A program made the position numbers and the translations under genes. Positions 1-7,673 of a DNA stretch of 20,281 nt are shown here, piece after piece. Each line of letters begins with the position of its first letter. Position 1 is the first letter of the stretch. Location: the IMG/VR virus record IMGVR_UViG_3300021413_000002, positions 1 through 20,281 of that record. The stretch is one strand, 5' to 3'. This DNA is from a virus. The notes beneath the pieces are model-generated. The model ran no database searches, was not told where the DNA came from, and worked only from the letters and a program-made list of their open reading frames with translations.

Positions 1-226
1 CCTCGCGTGCCGGGTCATGGGTGTAGGGGTGGTCCGCCGGCGTCGAGCAGACGAGCGGGGTTCCACTGGCCGATCCGTTCAGGGTGTTCGCGACACCGAG
101 TGCATCGCCGAGCGTCATGGAGACGAGGTGTACGTCAAAGCCGGCGGCGATGTAATAGAGCATCGCCAGGCCCATGCTGAGCGACTCATCGTCTGGGTGA
201 GGTGCATAAAAGAAGACGCGTCCCAT
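1..226 (-). CDS. PIG-L/LmbE-family deacetylase, N-terminal part (cut by window edge)
   Basis: The first 75 residues are visible; the gene runs off the left end of the window. Residues 10-14 read HPDDE, followed by SLSMG. This is the hallmark zinc-binding and catalytic motif of the PIG-L/LmbE family (MshB, GlcNAc-PI deacetylase), where His and Asp bind zinc and the second Asp acts as base. A short hydrophobic strand (VFFYA) precedes the motif and a helix-strand (AGFDVHLVSMTLGDA) follows, as in the Rossmann-like fold of this family. Family members remove N-acetyl groups from sugar substrates; the substrate here is unknown. The ATG start is preceded by a G-rich stretch (GGGGG). The gene is last in the visible tail operon, after the glycine-rich tail protein and a 79-aa unknown. 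The family assignment is firm; a role in modifying virion or host glycans is inference. Confidence 0.85.
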   Translation of the reverse strand, partial: MGRVFFYAPHPDDESLSMGLAMLYYIAAGFDVHLVSMTLGDALGVANTLNGSASGTPLVCSTPADHPYTHDPARE

Positions 227-255
227 TGGAACCCCCAGTTCCTAGGCGTGCTTCA

Positions 256-495
256 TCAGAGGGTGTAGCTCTCGTAGGTGGTGTAGGTCTTCTGGCCACC
301 CTCGTAGGTGAAGTCGGCGTCCCCATCCAGTAGCGCAATGGCGGCGGTCCAGGCCTCATCCATGTCTGTCGGGTCGAGCACGTTTGACCCCGGATCCAGC
401 ACCGACCTGATCTCGATTACCTGACCATTCGAGTGCGTGACCACGGCCGCGTAGGCAGCATGGATGGGGTCTGACGTAGGGCTGCCAAAGCTCAT
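256..495 (-). CDS. hypothetical protein, 79 aa, tail-tip region
   Basis: I do not recognise this small acidic protein. It has no membrane segment, signal peptide or cysteine. It looks like one compact alpha/beta domain: an N-terminal helix-strand (HAAYAAVVTHSNGQVIEIRSV), an acidic middle (DPTDMDEAWTAAIALLDGD) and a Tyr/Thr-rich end (TYTTYESYTL). The ATG has a good ribosome site, GGAG six bases upstream, which overlaps the TAG stop of the preceding glycine-rich tail gene and so implies translational coupling. Its place between a tail-tip protein and a PIG-L deacetylase suggests an accessory tail or host-interaction role, but nothing in the sequence shows a function. Confidence 0.7.
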   Translation of the reverse strand: MSFGSPTSDPIHAAYAAVVTHSNGQVIEIRSVLDPGSNVLDPTDMDEAWTAAIALLDGDADFTYEGGQKTYTTYESYTL

Positions 496-504
496 TTGAA
501 TCTC

Positions 505-1236
505 CTAGCCTGCGAAGTAGCTGTAGATGATGACCTGGCCGCCTGCGCCAGTGGTGCCGTTCATGCCAGCAGAGTTGCTTGCATACGACCCGGATGACCC
601 GCCTCCGGGGAACTTCCCGGCCGTACCGACGGACGGCGACGACGCTTGCAGCAGGGTCATCCCGCCGCCACAGGGACTGCCGCCGCCGTTGTTGATCCAA
701 ACCCCGAGACCCGTGATGACCTGACCCTTGCCACCGTCGTCGCCTGTGAGATTCACATCGCCACCGGAGGCTGAGCCTCCGGTGCCAGCAGCAACGATCG
801 TCGAGCCTGAGGTCGCAGCCATGGACACGCCATTCGCGCCGCCGCCTGAGCTCAACGACTTGAACGTAGACGCAGTGCCAGAGTTACCGGCACCGCCGTT
901 ACCTGAACCTCCGACCCCAATAGTGAAGGACTCAGAGGAACTGAGCGCAGACGACGCATAGAGTTTCTTGCAGTACCCGGCTCCGCCACCGCCCGCACCC
1001 ATCGCAGCCTGCCCGGCGGTAGCTGTCCCTGCTGAGCTACCCGATGCCCCTCCGCCCCAGCATTCGACAACGTGCCACTTCATGTCCGCTGTCTTACTGA
1101 AGGACGAGCTCGTTGTCGCGACGGTCACCGTGGGAACAGTGGCGAGCGCGAGCTCGTTGTCGCGGATCTGCGCATTGAGAAGGGCCGCGGTGACAATCTC
1201 CCCTGCGACCCACGTGCGCGGCGCGGTCCAACTCAT
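505..1236 (-). CDS. glycine-rich minor tail protein
   Basis: This 243-aa protein opens with SWTAPRTWVAGEIVTAALLN and then an RDNELAL helix, an N-terminal segment common in minor tail and tail-tip proteins of actinobacterial phages. Residues about 55-235 are extremely rich in Gly, Ser, Ala and Thr, with many GGG and GGSG runs, and the protein ends in a short beta strand (GGQVIIYSYFAG). Such glycine-rich domains form elongated polyglycine-type folds in phage adhesins and often determine receptor binding. There is no membrane segment. The start codon overlaps the stop of the upstream zinc-ribbon gene (ATGA, four bases). A receptor-binding or tail-tip role is inferred from composition and position; the exact receptor cannot be read from sequence. 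Confidence 0.8.
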   Translation of the reverse strand: MSWTAPRTWVAGEIVTAALLNAQIRDNELALATVPTVTVATTSSSFSKTADMKWHVVECWGGGASGSSAGTATAGQAAMGAGGGGAGYCKKLYASSALSSSESFTIGVGGSGNGGAGNSGTASTFKSLSSGGGANGVSMAATSGSTIVAAGTGGSASGGDVNLTGDDGGKGQVITGLGVWINNGGGSPCGGGMTLLQASSPSVGTAGKFPGGGSSGSYASNSAGMNGTTGAGGQVIIYSYFAG

Positions 1237-1634
1237 TTGATCTTCCCCGTGTTCTCGAGGTTCTCGATCGCCAGCAGGCGCACGTCTTCGTCGGGGTTCC
1301 AGTTCTGGTACTGCCGCGGCCGGCTCTCAAGCAGATTTGCGATGCGCACGGAGTCCGCCGGCCACTCGACAGGCCGCCACAGATGGCCGACCGCGATGTT
1401 GCCGCACTCGTTGCACATGAAGCGGTGGTCAGTGGCGCACGCGAGTTGCGCATTGCGGCAGTCCGGACAGTCGACGACCCAACGGCCATGGTTCACGTAC
1501 GCCGGAACCGTCGCCTCTGGATCTGTTGCCGCACTCAACGGAGCCGTAGAACTGCGTAGCTGGTGGTGGATCCACTCAGCACCCCGCGCGGCAGCGACGC
1601 CTGAGACCGCGTAGGCGGAAGCATCGATCAGCAT
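1233..1634 (-). CDS. zinc-ribbon protein of the tail-tip region
   Basis: This 133-aa protein carries two CxxC knuckles, CPDC at residues 56-59 and CNEC at 74-77, separated by 14 residues, which is the spacing of a small zinc ribbon. The N-terminal 50 residues contain an Ala-rich helix and AEWIHHQLRSS. The C-terminal part has WRPVEWPADSVRIANLLESRP, then NWNPDEDVRLLAIEN, probably helical. The reading frame stays open further upstream, but the ATG at 1634 overlaps the stop of the LamG-containing tail gene (TGATG), as at many junctions in this operon, so I chose it. The function is unknown. A zinc ribbon in this position could stabilise a virion protein or act in tail-tip assembly. Nothing suggests DNA binding beyond the ribbon itself. 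Confidence 0.75.
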   Translation of the reverse strand: MLIDASAYAVSGVAAARGAEWIHHQLRSSTAPLSAATDPEATVPAYVNHGRWVVDCPDCRNAQLACATDHRFMCNECGNIAVGHLWRPVEWPADSVRIANLLESRPRQYQNWNPDEDVRLLAIENLENTGKIK

Positions 1635-3439
1635 CAGTACGCGCTCCTTGTCGTAGAACCCAAGACCGAGTACGTGGATGAGTCGAGTTGCCACACCCCC
1701 GACAGGGTTGCGGCGGACAGGTTGAACACGATCCGGTAGGTGAGGTCGGCGATCGTCTCGGTCCACCCCTCGATGAAGAAGTCCATCGACGAAGCAGGAG
1801 CCTGTGCCGGTAGAACCGACAGGGTCATCCGGTCGCCAACGTCCCGCGCCAGCACGGTCAGCTTCTGTGCTGACGACAGCAGCGCCAATTCCGTCTCCGC
1901 GGTAGGCACCCTCACCTGCGGTGTCGAGGCTGTGTACACCTTCCACGACGCGGCATCGAACACTTCGTTGTCGCTGGTCGTCAGCAACTGAAGGTCCTCG
2001 CGGTAGGTGCCGTACTCAGCGACACTGGACGAGTCCACGACCCGCGACGAGACACCGCCCGTGCGGGAAGCCGAGACATCGTTGACGAGGTCCTGGTCGT
2101 CCAGCCGCGGTTCCAGGCTCGGCATGATCTCGCCCTGCGCCGTCGACAGCGTCAACTGTGACGACGCGTTGTACCGGTGGGATCTGCCGTGGAACGACAG
2201 GAGCCCGGTCCGCGAATCGAACAGGACCCCGCCCTCAGTAGCTGCTACGTCCTGCATCAACGTGATCGGCTGCTGGCCCGTGGTGTCTTGGTTCGTGATC
2301 GATGTCGACAGGCCTACCTCGAAGGCGATCTCGCTATCAGGAACCCCCGCGTACAAGGCGAGGCGGTGGATGCGGTTGCCCGAGCTCTCCCCGGAGAATC
2401 CTGTCGATCCCGCTAGGGAATGCTGCGCGATCCTGGCATCCGTGATCGCCGTGCCCGAGTAGGCGGCGACGTGCGACAGGGTCCCGGCGAACGCCGAGTT
2501 CGTGATGCCGCCGCCGCCGATGAGACGAGCCATGTCGAACTGGCTGGAACCGATCGACGTGGTCGCCACCGAGGTGCCGTCGAGGAACAGTGCTGCGGAT
2601 GTGGCGCCACCGGAGGTGGTCTGTCTCACCGCGACGTGATGGGTGAGTCCGTCGGTGATCGTTGCCGCCGAGGTGAGGGTGTACGAGAACCCTGTACTTA
2701 GATAGGAGGCGGTGAGCTTCCCCGACGAGTTGGTCCCCAGCGCGAGGTAGATGTTGCTGGTGCCGTCGTCGAGTCGAGCGATCCCCATCTCCTGTGCGGT
2801 GTTCGCCGACATGAACGCCTCGAGCAGGATCGACGGGTCCGATCCGGATGTGAAGCCATTGAGGGGAGCCAGCAGATATGCGCCGGCCGTGGCGGAGACC
2901 CTGGTGAACAGCGCCGAGGTGAGGCTCTCCGTGGTCGGTCCGGTGGCGGACCCGAACGTGATGTTCGCGTTGCTGCCGCCACCGAACGGCGTGACCGCCA
3001 TCGGGGACTGCACGGCTGCCGACACGTTCCCGGCTTGCAGGCTGCCCTGGTCCTCACCCAACGGGTAGTACACGACCGGGGCGTCCTGGAGGTACTCGAT
3101 CTCGACGATCGCCGGGGGGGCGATGAACCCGGCGAACCGGATGAAGGTGGACCCGGCCCACGTACTGGAGACCCGGATCCTGCGGCCCTTCTTCACATTC
3201 GGGTAGTACAGCGACGACACATTGCCGGGGGTGAACTTGCCGTCGGTGTTGATCAGCGTCAGGCTCAGCCGCGCGGCCTGAGTGGTTTCGAACTGGTCCT
3301 GGCGGCCGTAGGTGATTTTGATCCCGCCACCTTCGGCCAGTGGGAGGCGGACGTAGGACGTGATGTCCACCCATACTGGCGATGGGTCGTCCGGCTGGGT
3401 CGTGAAGGACACCTCTACCTTGGCGGTCGGGATGGCCAT
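1634..3439 (-). CDS. minor tail protein with LamG-like insert
   Basis: This 601-aa protein directly follows the tape measure gene, where siphoviruses encode distal tail and hub proteins. Residues 1-115 are beta-rich (VSFTTQPDDP, DITSYVR, FRFAGFI-type strands) and look like a distal-tail adaptor domain. At residue 119 DAPVVYYPLGE begins a concanavalin A-like (LamG) domain running to about 345. It contains LLEAFM, IYLALGT, DGLTHHVAVRQT, AALFLDGT and FAGTLSHVAAYSGTAI, all typical LamG strands. Residues about 355-601 resume the tail-hub type sequence (IHRLALYAGVP, RTGLLSFHGRS, VNDVSASR, DRMTLSVLPAQ). The LamG domain probably binds carbohydrate at the tail tip. The start overlaps the tape measure stop by one base (TGATG). 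Confidence 0.88.
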   Translation of the reverse strand: MAIPTAKVEVSFTTQPDDPSPVWVDITSYVRLPLAEGGGIKITYGRQDQFETTQAARLSLTLINTDGKFTPGNVSSLYYPNVKKGRRIRVSSTWAGSTFIRFAGFIAPPAIVEIEYLQDAPVVYYPLGEDQGSLQAGNVSAAVQSPMAVTPFGGGSNANITFGSATGPTTESLTSALFTRVSATAGAYLLAPLNGFTSGSDPSILLEAFMSANTAQEMGIARLDDGTSNIYLALGTNSSGKLTASYLSTGFSYTLTSAATITDGLTHHVAVRQTTSGGATSAALFLDGTSVATTSIGSSQFDMARLIGGGGITNSAFAGTLSHVAAYSGTAITDARIAQHSLAGSTGFSGESSGNRIHRLALYAGVPDSEIAFEVGLSTSITNQDTTGQQPITLMQDVAATEGGVLFDSRTGLLSFHGRSHRYNASSQLTLSTAQGEIMPSLEPRLDDQDLVNDVSASRTGGVSSRVVDSSSVAEYGTYREDLQLLTTSDNEVFDAASWKVYTASTPQVRVPTAETELALLSSAQKLTVLARDVGDRMTLSVLPAQAPASSMDFFIEGWTETIADLTYRIVFNLSAATLSGVWQLDSSTYSVLGSTTRSAY

Positions 3440-6400
3440 CAGCGACTCACCGACACACCGCCGGTACGGCCGTACCGGTTCAGCAGTTGCTGAATCTGAA
3501 GCGCCACCGCGTTCGGGTCGAGTGCGCCATTCACTGTGATGTAGATGCCGCCACCTCCCCGGACTCCATTAGCTGGGACGGCTGCACGGCGTGGACGTGA
3601 ACCAGGAAGCACAGAGGTGCCGAGTCCGGCACCGGCCTTCATGACCCGCCCGTACTCACCCTCGACACCCTTCGCGAAGCCCTTACCGGCCATCGAGCCG
3701 TGCCACTCGAGCACCGTCGACGGGGAATGGATGCCCAAGGTCTTCTTGATCTGGGCAACGATCGCGTTTGCCAACTTCTGGCTGGCCGCATCGAGCGCCT
3801 TCGTCTTGGCCAGCAGGCCGTTCACGAGGCCCTGTGCGGCGTCGACACCGGCCTGATACATGTTGGCCGCGGCAGTGCTGCCGAGGCCAGTAGCGGCGCT
3901 GTTGATGTTCGCCTGCAGCCGGTTGATCGAGTTGAACGTGTTCCCGCCACCCGACAGCAGGGCATCCGCGATCGAGCCGCCTTGATCCACCCCGGCCGAT
4001 GCGATCTGCTCGTAGGTGGTGGAGTTCAGCCCGGACTTCTTCAGCCGCGCGAGGTTCGCGGCGAACGCCTGCGTCTTCCGCAGCGTCTCCGACATCTGCG
4101 CGATGATCCCCGACGCGGTCAGTTGCCCACCGTCGGGCGGCTGAATGTTCGCGATGCTGTTGAATGTCATCGCCGCGTCGGTAATGGACTTCTTGAACTC
4201 GTCCCTCACCTGGATGGCGGAGGCCAGTTTCGTCTGCGCCGCCTTCAACTGGTTCGCGACCACGGCGCGCGCGTTGGCGAGCTTCTGCATCGCCACGTTC
4301 TCACGCTGCAGCATCCCGATCACCGCGTTGCGCTTCACCGTCGTACCCAACCGGGAAGCGATTGCCTGCACGTTCGCCAGGTCGATCTTCGCGCCAGCCA
4401 GCTTCGCCCGCAGCGCCTTGATGCTCGCGGCAGCAGCGGCGTTGTTGCGTTCGGTCTTCGCGGCCTCCGAGTTCGACATGCCAGACGTGACCGGCTTGAT
4501 CTTCTTCCGTGCAGCGGCGATCGCCGTGTTGTACGAGGCGATGGTCTTCTGGATGGCCTTCTTCGTGTCGGCGGCGTTGAACGCGATGTTCAGCACCTTC
4601 GACATGAGCGAGGACATCACCGACTGGACGGACTTCGAACTCCCGAGCAGGCCGATCTTGAAGCCCTGGTTGATGTACAGACCCAGCTGAGCGAACGCCT
4701 TCGACGGGGATGCGATACCCAGCACGTCTCGTGCCTTCGCGATCATTTGGGCAGCCACCTGGCCGGCCGCGGAGATCGCCGAACCGGCCCCACCGAGCAT
4801 GCCCTGCGCCAAGCCGGACGCGACGCTCTGGCCGGTCTTCAGCGCGTTGTTGGGGATGATCGTGCCGTCGGTCTTCGGGGTCCAGAGTTCCGGGCCCTTC
4901 TCGCCGACCATGTACGGCTGACCAGCCTTCACCGGTCCACCCACGGCCCTGCCCGGGGCGACCGGGGCCAAGTGGCCACCACCCACGCCGGACCCGCTGC
5001 TGCGGCTGCCGACCGTCGTGTACTTGGTGACGATGTTCGTGGTGAGGGTGGTCGACTTCGACTTCGGAAGTCCCGCCAGCATCCCGTTGATAGTCGCGAT
5101 ACCCGCCTTGGCGTTCGCGATGTTGGCGGTAAGTGTGGCCTTCTTCGTGGCAGACAGCTTCGGGCTCGCCAACAGCGCCTGGGCAGACTTGATCTTCGCT
5201 TCGAGGTCGGCCTTGTTCGCCTGCAGTTTCGCTGTCCTGCTCTGCGGCAGACTCGCCAGCAGTGCCTTCGAGGTTGCGATCCCGGACGTCAGGTTCGAGA
5301 TCGTCGCCTCGAGCTTCGACTTCTTGGTGGCCGTCAGGTGCGGGCTCTTCAGCGCTGTCTGAGCCGTGGCGAGTTTGCCCTGCAGGTCCTTGATGTTCGC
5401 GGTCACATCGACGCGCTTGACGGGCGGGAGCGCGATCAGCTGCGCCGCCATCGCCTTGGCGACCGGGATGGAGAACCCCATCTGCTGGGCTAGCTTCTCG
5501 TAGGCGCCCCGGGAAGACAACGCCGACTTCGCGGCCGACATGTTGCCGTCGTTGGCCTTCAGCATCGCGTCGCGCTGAGCAATCGCCGACGCCGCGACCT
5601 GGTCCAGAGCAGTCTTGTTGTCGCGGCCTTTCTGGGTGTTGATGTCGTGCGTCTTGCCGTTGTCCTTGACCGCCTGGGTGGCGTCGTCCACGGCCTGCTG
5701 GTAGCCGATCTGCGCACCCGAAAGGGTCAGCAGCAGCCCGGACAGCTTGTTGAGGCTGCCGACCAGCTTGTCCGTCGCCGCGGCTTGCCGGTCGTACGCA
5801 CCCGCGGCCAGAGCGGCAGCAGCGTTCGCCGCGTGGGTCTCGTGAGCCGATCGTGCGGCAGCGCCCGCCTGCTTGTCCAGACCACCGGCCGCACCCGCCG
5901 CAGCCTGGCCGTAAGCGGAGACCGCCGCACCCGACTTACCGACAATGTCCGCCAACTGCTGGCTGTTCGCCGACGACCCGGCGAGAAGGTTGTCGAGATT
6001 CGAGATCGCAGTGAAGATCGCGTCGATGCTGCCCTTGACGGGGTCCAGCTTGCCGGGCAGACCGCTGAAGAACCCGAAGCCGCCCGGGATCTTCTTCAGC
6101 ACCGAGTCAACGTCATTCAGGACCTTGATCGTCTTCAGTGCCCCATCCGTCACCCCGATGAGTCCGGACGCCAGATCCTTCAGGCCCGCCGGGTTCCGCT
6201 CCACCGAGGCCGATAGGTCAATCAACTGGGACGACAGTTTGCCGATCAGATCCGGCAGCGCACCACCCAGCGACTTCAGGACCGCAGCGGTAGCCGTCGA
6301 CAGGGGTACGAGCGCAGGGCCCAGCCGCGCGAACGAATGACCGAGCTGATCACCGAACGACGTGAAGGCAGGAGCCAGCGCCTTGAACGACGCCGCCAGA

Positions 6401-7185
6401 TCCGGGCTCAGGGACTTGAAGGTCCGGGACGCAAAACCGGCCATCGACACCAGAGTCGACTCGAACGGCTTCGAGATGATCTTCATGTCCGCGGCCATCG
6501 ACCACAGGCTCTTGTTCCAGGCGTTGCGGACAGCAACGGTCTTCGCAGCGAACACGATGCCCAGGGCACCTAGTCCGACACCGAACCCGGCGACGATCCC
6601 GGCGCCCGCGATCTCACCCACGACAGGCAGCGCAACAGCCAGCGCGCCACCGACGCCGGCGATCAGCGCAGGGCCGATCACCGGCGTCTTCAGGGCGCCG
6701 GTGATGCCGCCGAGGATGCCGTTCCCGGCGTTGGTGCCGATCTGCTTGAAGACACTGCCGCCGCCGAGGTCGAACGACTTCTTCAACGACCCAAGGAGGC
6801 CCTTACCGGCCTTCTTGCTCTCGTTGTCGAGAGCAGACCCCAGTTCCTTCGCCGCCTTCAACGCGACCTCGCCGGACACGGCAGCGTCACGGCGCGCCTT
6901 CGCCAGCGCCTTCTCGGCGGCGATGACCTGACCGGTCTTCGCCTTCGAGTTGCCACGGACATCGGCGAGCCGCGCCTCCGCGACCTGAACCTTGTCCAGG
7001 GCATCGGACTCGGCGTTGTGGGCCTTCGTCAGGTTCGCCGACGCCTTCGCTACGTCGTCGCTGATCTTCGAGGTCTTCTTCAGCGCCGTGCCGGTCTTGT
7101 CCGCCGCACGCGCCACCTTGTCGAAGACGGCCGACGCCCCGTCGTCACGGGCGAAGACGTCGAACGCGAGAGTGGAGTCAACCAC
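3439..7185 (-). CDS. tail tape measure protein
   Basis: This 1248-aa protein is the longest in the window and sits between the tail chaperone and the distal tail gene, the diagnostic position for a tape measure. The N-terminal 150 residues are helical and Lys/Ala-rich. Residues about 165-215 are strongly hydrophobic and Gly-rich (GPALIAGVGGALAVALPVVGEIAGAG), a likely membrane-inserting segment. Residues 596-655 and 656-715 are two 60-residue tandem repeats. Residues about 761-779 hold GEKGPELWTPKTDGTIIPN, a motif seen in many tape measures, and LGIASPSKAF near 822 and LGIHSPSTVLEWHG near the C-terminus recur in the family. The protein sets tail length and travels with the DNA into the host. 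The start is GTG with GGAGG seven bases upstream, two bases after the frameshifted chaperone stop. Confidence 0.96.
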   Translation of the reverse strand: MVDSTLAFDVFARDDGASAVFDKVARAADKTGTALKKTSKISDDVAKASANLTKAHNAESDALDKVQVAEARLADVRGNSKAKTGQVIAAEKALAKARRDAAVSGEVALKAAKELGSALDNESKKAGKGLLGSLKKSFDLGGGSVFKQIGTNAGNGILGGITGALKTPVIGPALIAGVGGALAVALPVVGEIAGAGIVAGFGVGLGALGIVFAAKTVAVRNAWNKSLWSMAADMKIISKPFESTLVSMAGFASRTFKSLSPDLAASFKALAPAFTSFGDQLGHSFARLGPALVPLSTATAAVLKSLGGALPDLIGKLSSQLIDLSASVERNPAGLKDLASGLIGVTDGALKTIKVLNDVDSVLKKIPGGFGFFSGLPGKLDPVKGSIDAIFTAISNLDNLLAGSSANSQQLADIVGKSGAAVSAYGQAAAGAAGGLDKQAGAAARSAHETHAANAAAALAAGAYDRQAAATDKLVGSLNKLSGLLLTLSGAQIGYQQAVDDATQAVKDNGKTHDINTQKGRDNKTALDQVAASAIAQRDAMLKANDGNMSAAKSALSSRGAYEKLAQQMGFSIPVAKAMAAQLIALPPVKRVDVTANIKDLQGKLATAQTALKSPHLTATKKSKLEATISNLTSGIATSKALLASLPQSRTAKLQANKADLEAKIKSAQALLASPKLSATKKATLTANIANAKAGIATINGMLAGLPKSKSTTLTTNIVTKYTTVGSRSSGSGVGGGHLAPVAPGRAVGGPVKAGQPYMVGEKGPELWTPKTDGTIIPNNALKTGQSVASGLAQGMLGGAGSAISAAGQVAAQMIAKARDVLGIASPSKAFAQLGLYINQGFKIGLLGSSKSVQSVMSSLMSKVLNIAFNAADTKKAIQKTIASYNTAIAAARKKIKPVTSGMSNSEAAKTERNNAAAAASIKALRAKLAGAKIDLANVQAIASRLGTTVKRNAVIGMLQRENVAMQKLANARAVVANQLKAAQTKLASAIQVRDEFKKSITDAAMTFNSIANIQPPDGGQLTASGIIAQMSETLRKTQAFAANLARLKKSGLNSTTYEQIASAGVDQGGSIADALLSGGGNTFNSINRLQANINSAATGLGSTAAANMYQAGVDAAQGLVNGLLAKTKALDAASQKLANAIVAQIKKTLGIHSPSTVLEWHGSMAGKGFAKGVEGEYGRVMKAGAGLGTSVLPGSRPRRAAVPANGVRGGGGIYITVNGALDPNAVALQIQQLLNRYGRTGGVSVSR
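5041..5400 (-). repeat. two 60-residue tandem repeats in the tape measure protein
   Basis: Residues 596-655 and 656-715 align without gaps. Both start AN, and both carry an (L/S)PxL(T/S)ATKK block at the same offset, a GIAT block and LP(Q/K)S(R/K) near the end. A partial older copy (LPPVKRVDVT) lies just before. The copies are diverged at the DNA level. Confidence 0.75.
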
Positions 7186-7187
7186 GA

Positions 7188-7406
7188 TCAGCCTCCGTAC
7201 TTGCGCGCCATGTCGATGAGGGCCTGTTTGCCGTCGACCTGCTGGGGTTGGTCGTCTGGTTCGTCCAGTTCAGCGAGGACCGCTTCGTACGTGTGGAGCG
7301 TCTGCCAGTTCCAGTTCTCTGCGGCGATGACGGAGAGTGGGATGCCGGTGCGGGCGCTTATTCGGACGAGACGTCGGCGGTCGGATCCGGCTGGGTAGGT
7401 GGGATC
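7188..7406 (-). CDS. tail assembly chaperone, frameshift extension (-1 frame)
   Basis: This 72-codon open frame overlaps the end of the chaperone gene in the -1 frame and continues to a TGA two bases before the tape measure start. It reads DPTYPAGSDRRRLVRISART, then GIPLSVIAAENWNWQTLHTY, and ends ALIDMARKYGG. It contains no ATG, GTG or TTG before its last few codons, so it cannot be translated on its own. Siphoviruses usually place two chaperone products, G and G-T, before the tape measure and join them by programmed -1 frameshifting. Read that way, the long form would be about 159 aa. The window for slippage is short, between the -1 frame TGA at 7407-7409 and the zero-frame TAA at 7358-7360. 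Confidence 0.85.
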   Translation of the reverse strand, partial: DPTYPAGSDRRRLVRISARTGIPLSVIAAENWNWQTLHTYEAVLAELDEPDDQPQQVDGKQALIDMARKYGG

Positions 7407-7666
7407 TCATCGGTGGTCTCGTCAGGCTTCTCGGGGTCCTCGTAGACCTCGACATCCTCGACCCGGTCGAGCCAGGTCTCGTAGTCGAGCGTTTCCTTCT
7501 TGAGGGTGACGAGCGAGGCCCACCCGAGGTGGTAGCCGATCGCAGCGGCGTTCTCGCTGTTCATCCCGTTGAAGTGCTGCTCGGTCATCACCGTCGCGCG
7601 CGGGAGGACTTTCACGATCTCCTCGCGGCCGTCCTGGTAGGTGACCTTGACCTTCTTCGCTGCCAT
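7358..7666 (-). CDS. tail assembly chaperone (short form)
   Basis: This 102-aa acidic protein lies directly before the tape measure gene. It begins MAAKKVKVTYQDGREE and has a helical centre (NSENAAAIGYHLGWASLVTL) and an acidic Pro/Asp/Glu-rich tail (VYEDPEKPDETTDE). The size, acidity and position match the short tail assembly chaperone that binds the tape measure protein while the tube assembles around it. The frame stays open further upstream, but the ATG at 7666 has the ribosome site AAGGGAG and gives a natural N-terminus; the extra upstream residues come from the hairpin region. The second product is made by slipping into the -1 frame near the end of this gene. Confidence 0.85.
   Translation of the reverse strand: MAAKKVKVTYQDGREEIVKVLPRATVMTEQHFNGMNSENAAAIGYHLGWASLVTLKKETLDYETWLDRVEDVEVYEDPEKPDETTDEIPPTQPDPTADVSSE
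7397..7403 (-). promoter_or_regulatory. candidate -1 ribosomal frameshift site
   Basis: Between the -1 frame stop and the zero-frame stop, the best candidate is C CCA CCT read in the zero frame. The proline tRNA on CCA would re-pair with CCC after slipping one base back, while the second tRNA would have one mismatch (ACC). This is not a textbook X XXY YYZ heptamer. The frameshift itself is well supported by the overlapping frame; this exact site is a guess. Confidence 0.3.
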
Positions 7667-7673
7667 GACTTCT

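Noticed and set aside
1635-1946. An N-terminal extension of the zinc-ribbon gene
   Set aside because: The extension overlaps the end of the LamG tail protein out of frame and looks like random sequence; the ATG at 1634 gives the standard TGATG junction.
3700-5493. A 597-codon open frame on the plus strand
   Set aside because: It is antisense to the tape measure gene. Long antisense frames are common opposite GC-rich genes; it is very rich in Arg, Gly and Leu and matches no fold.
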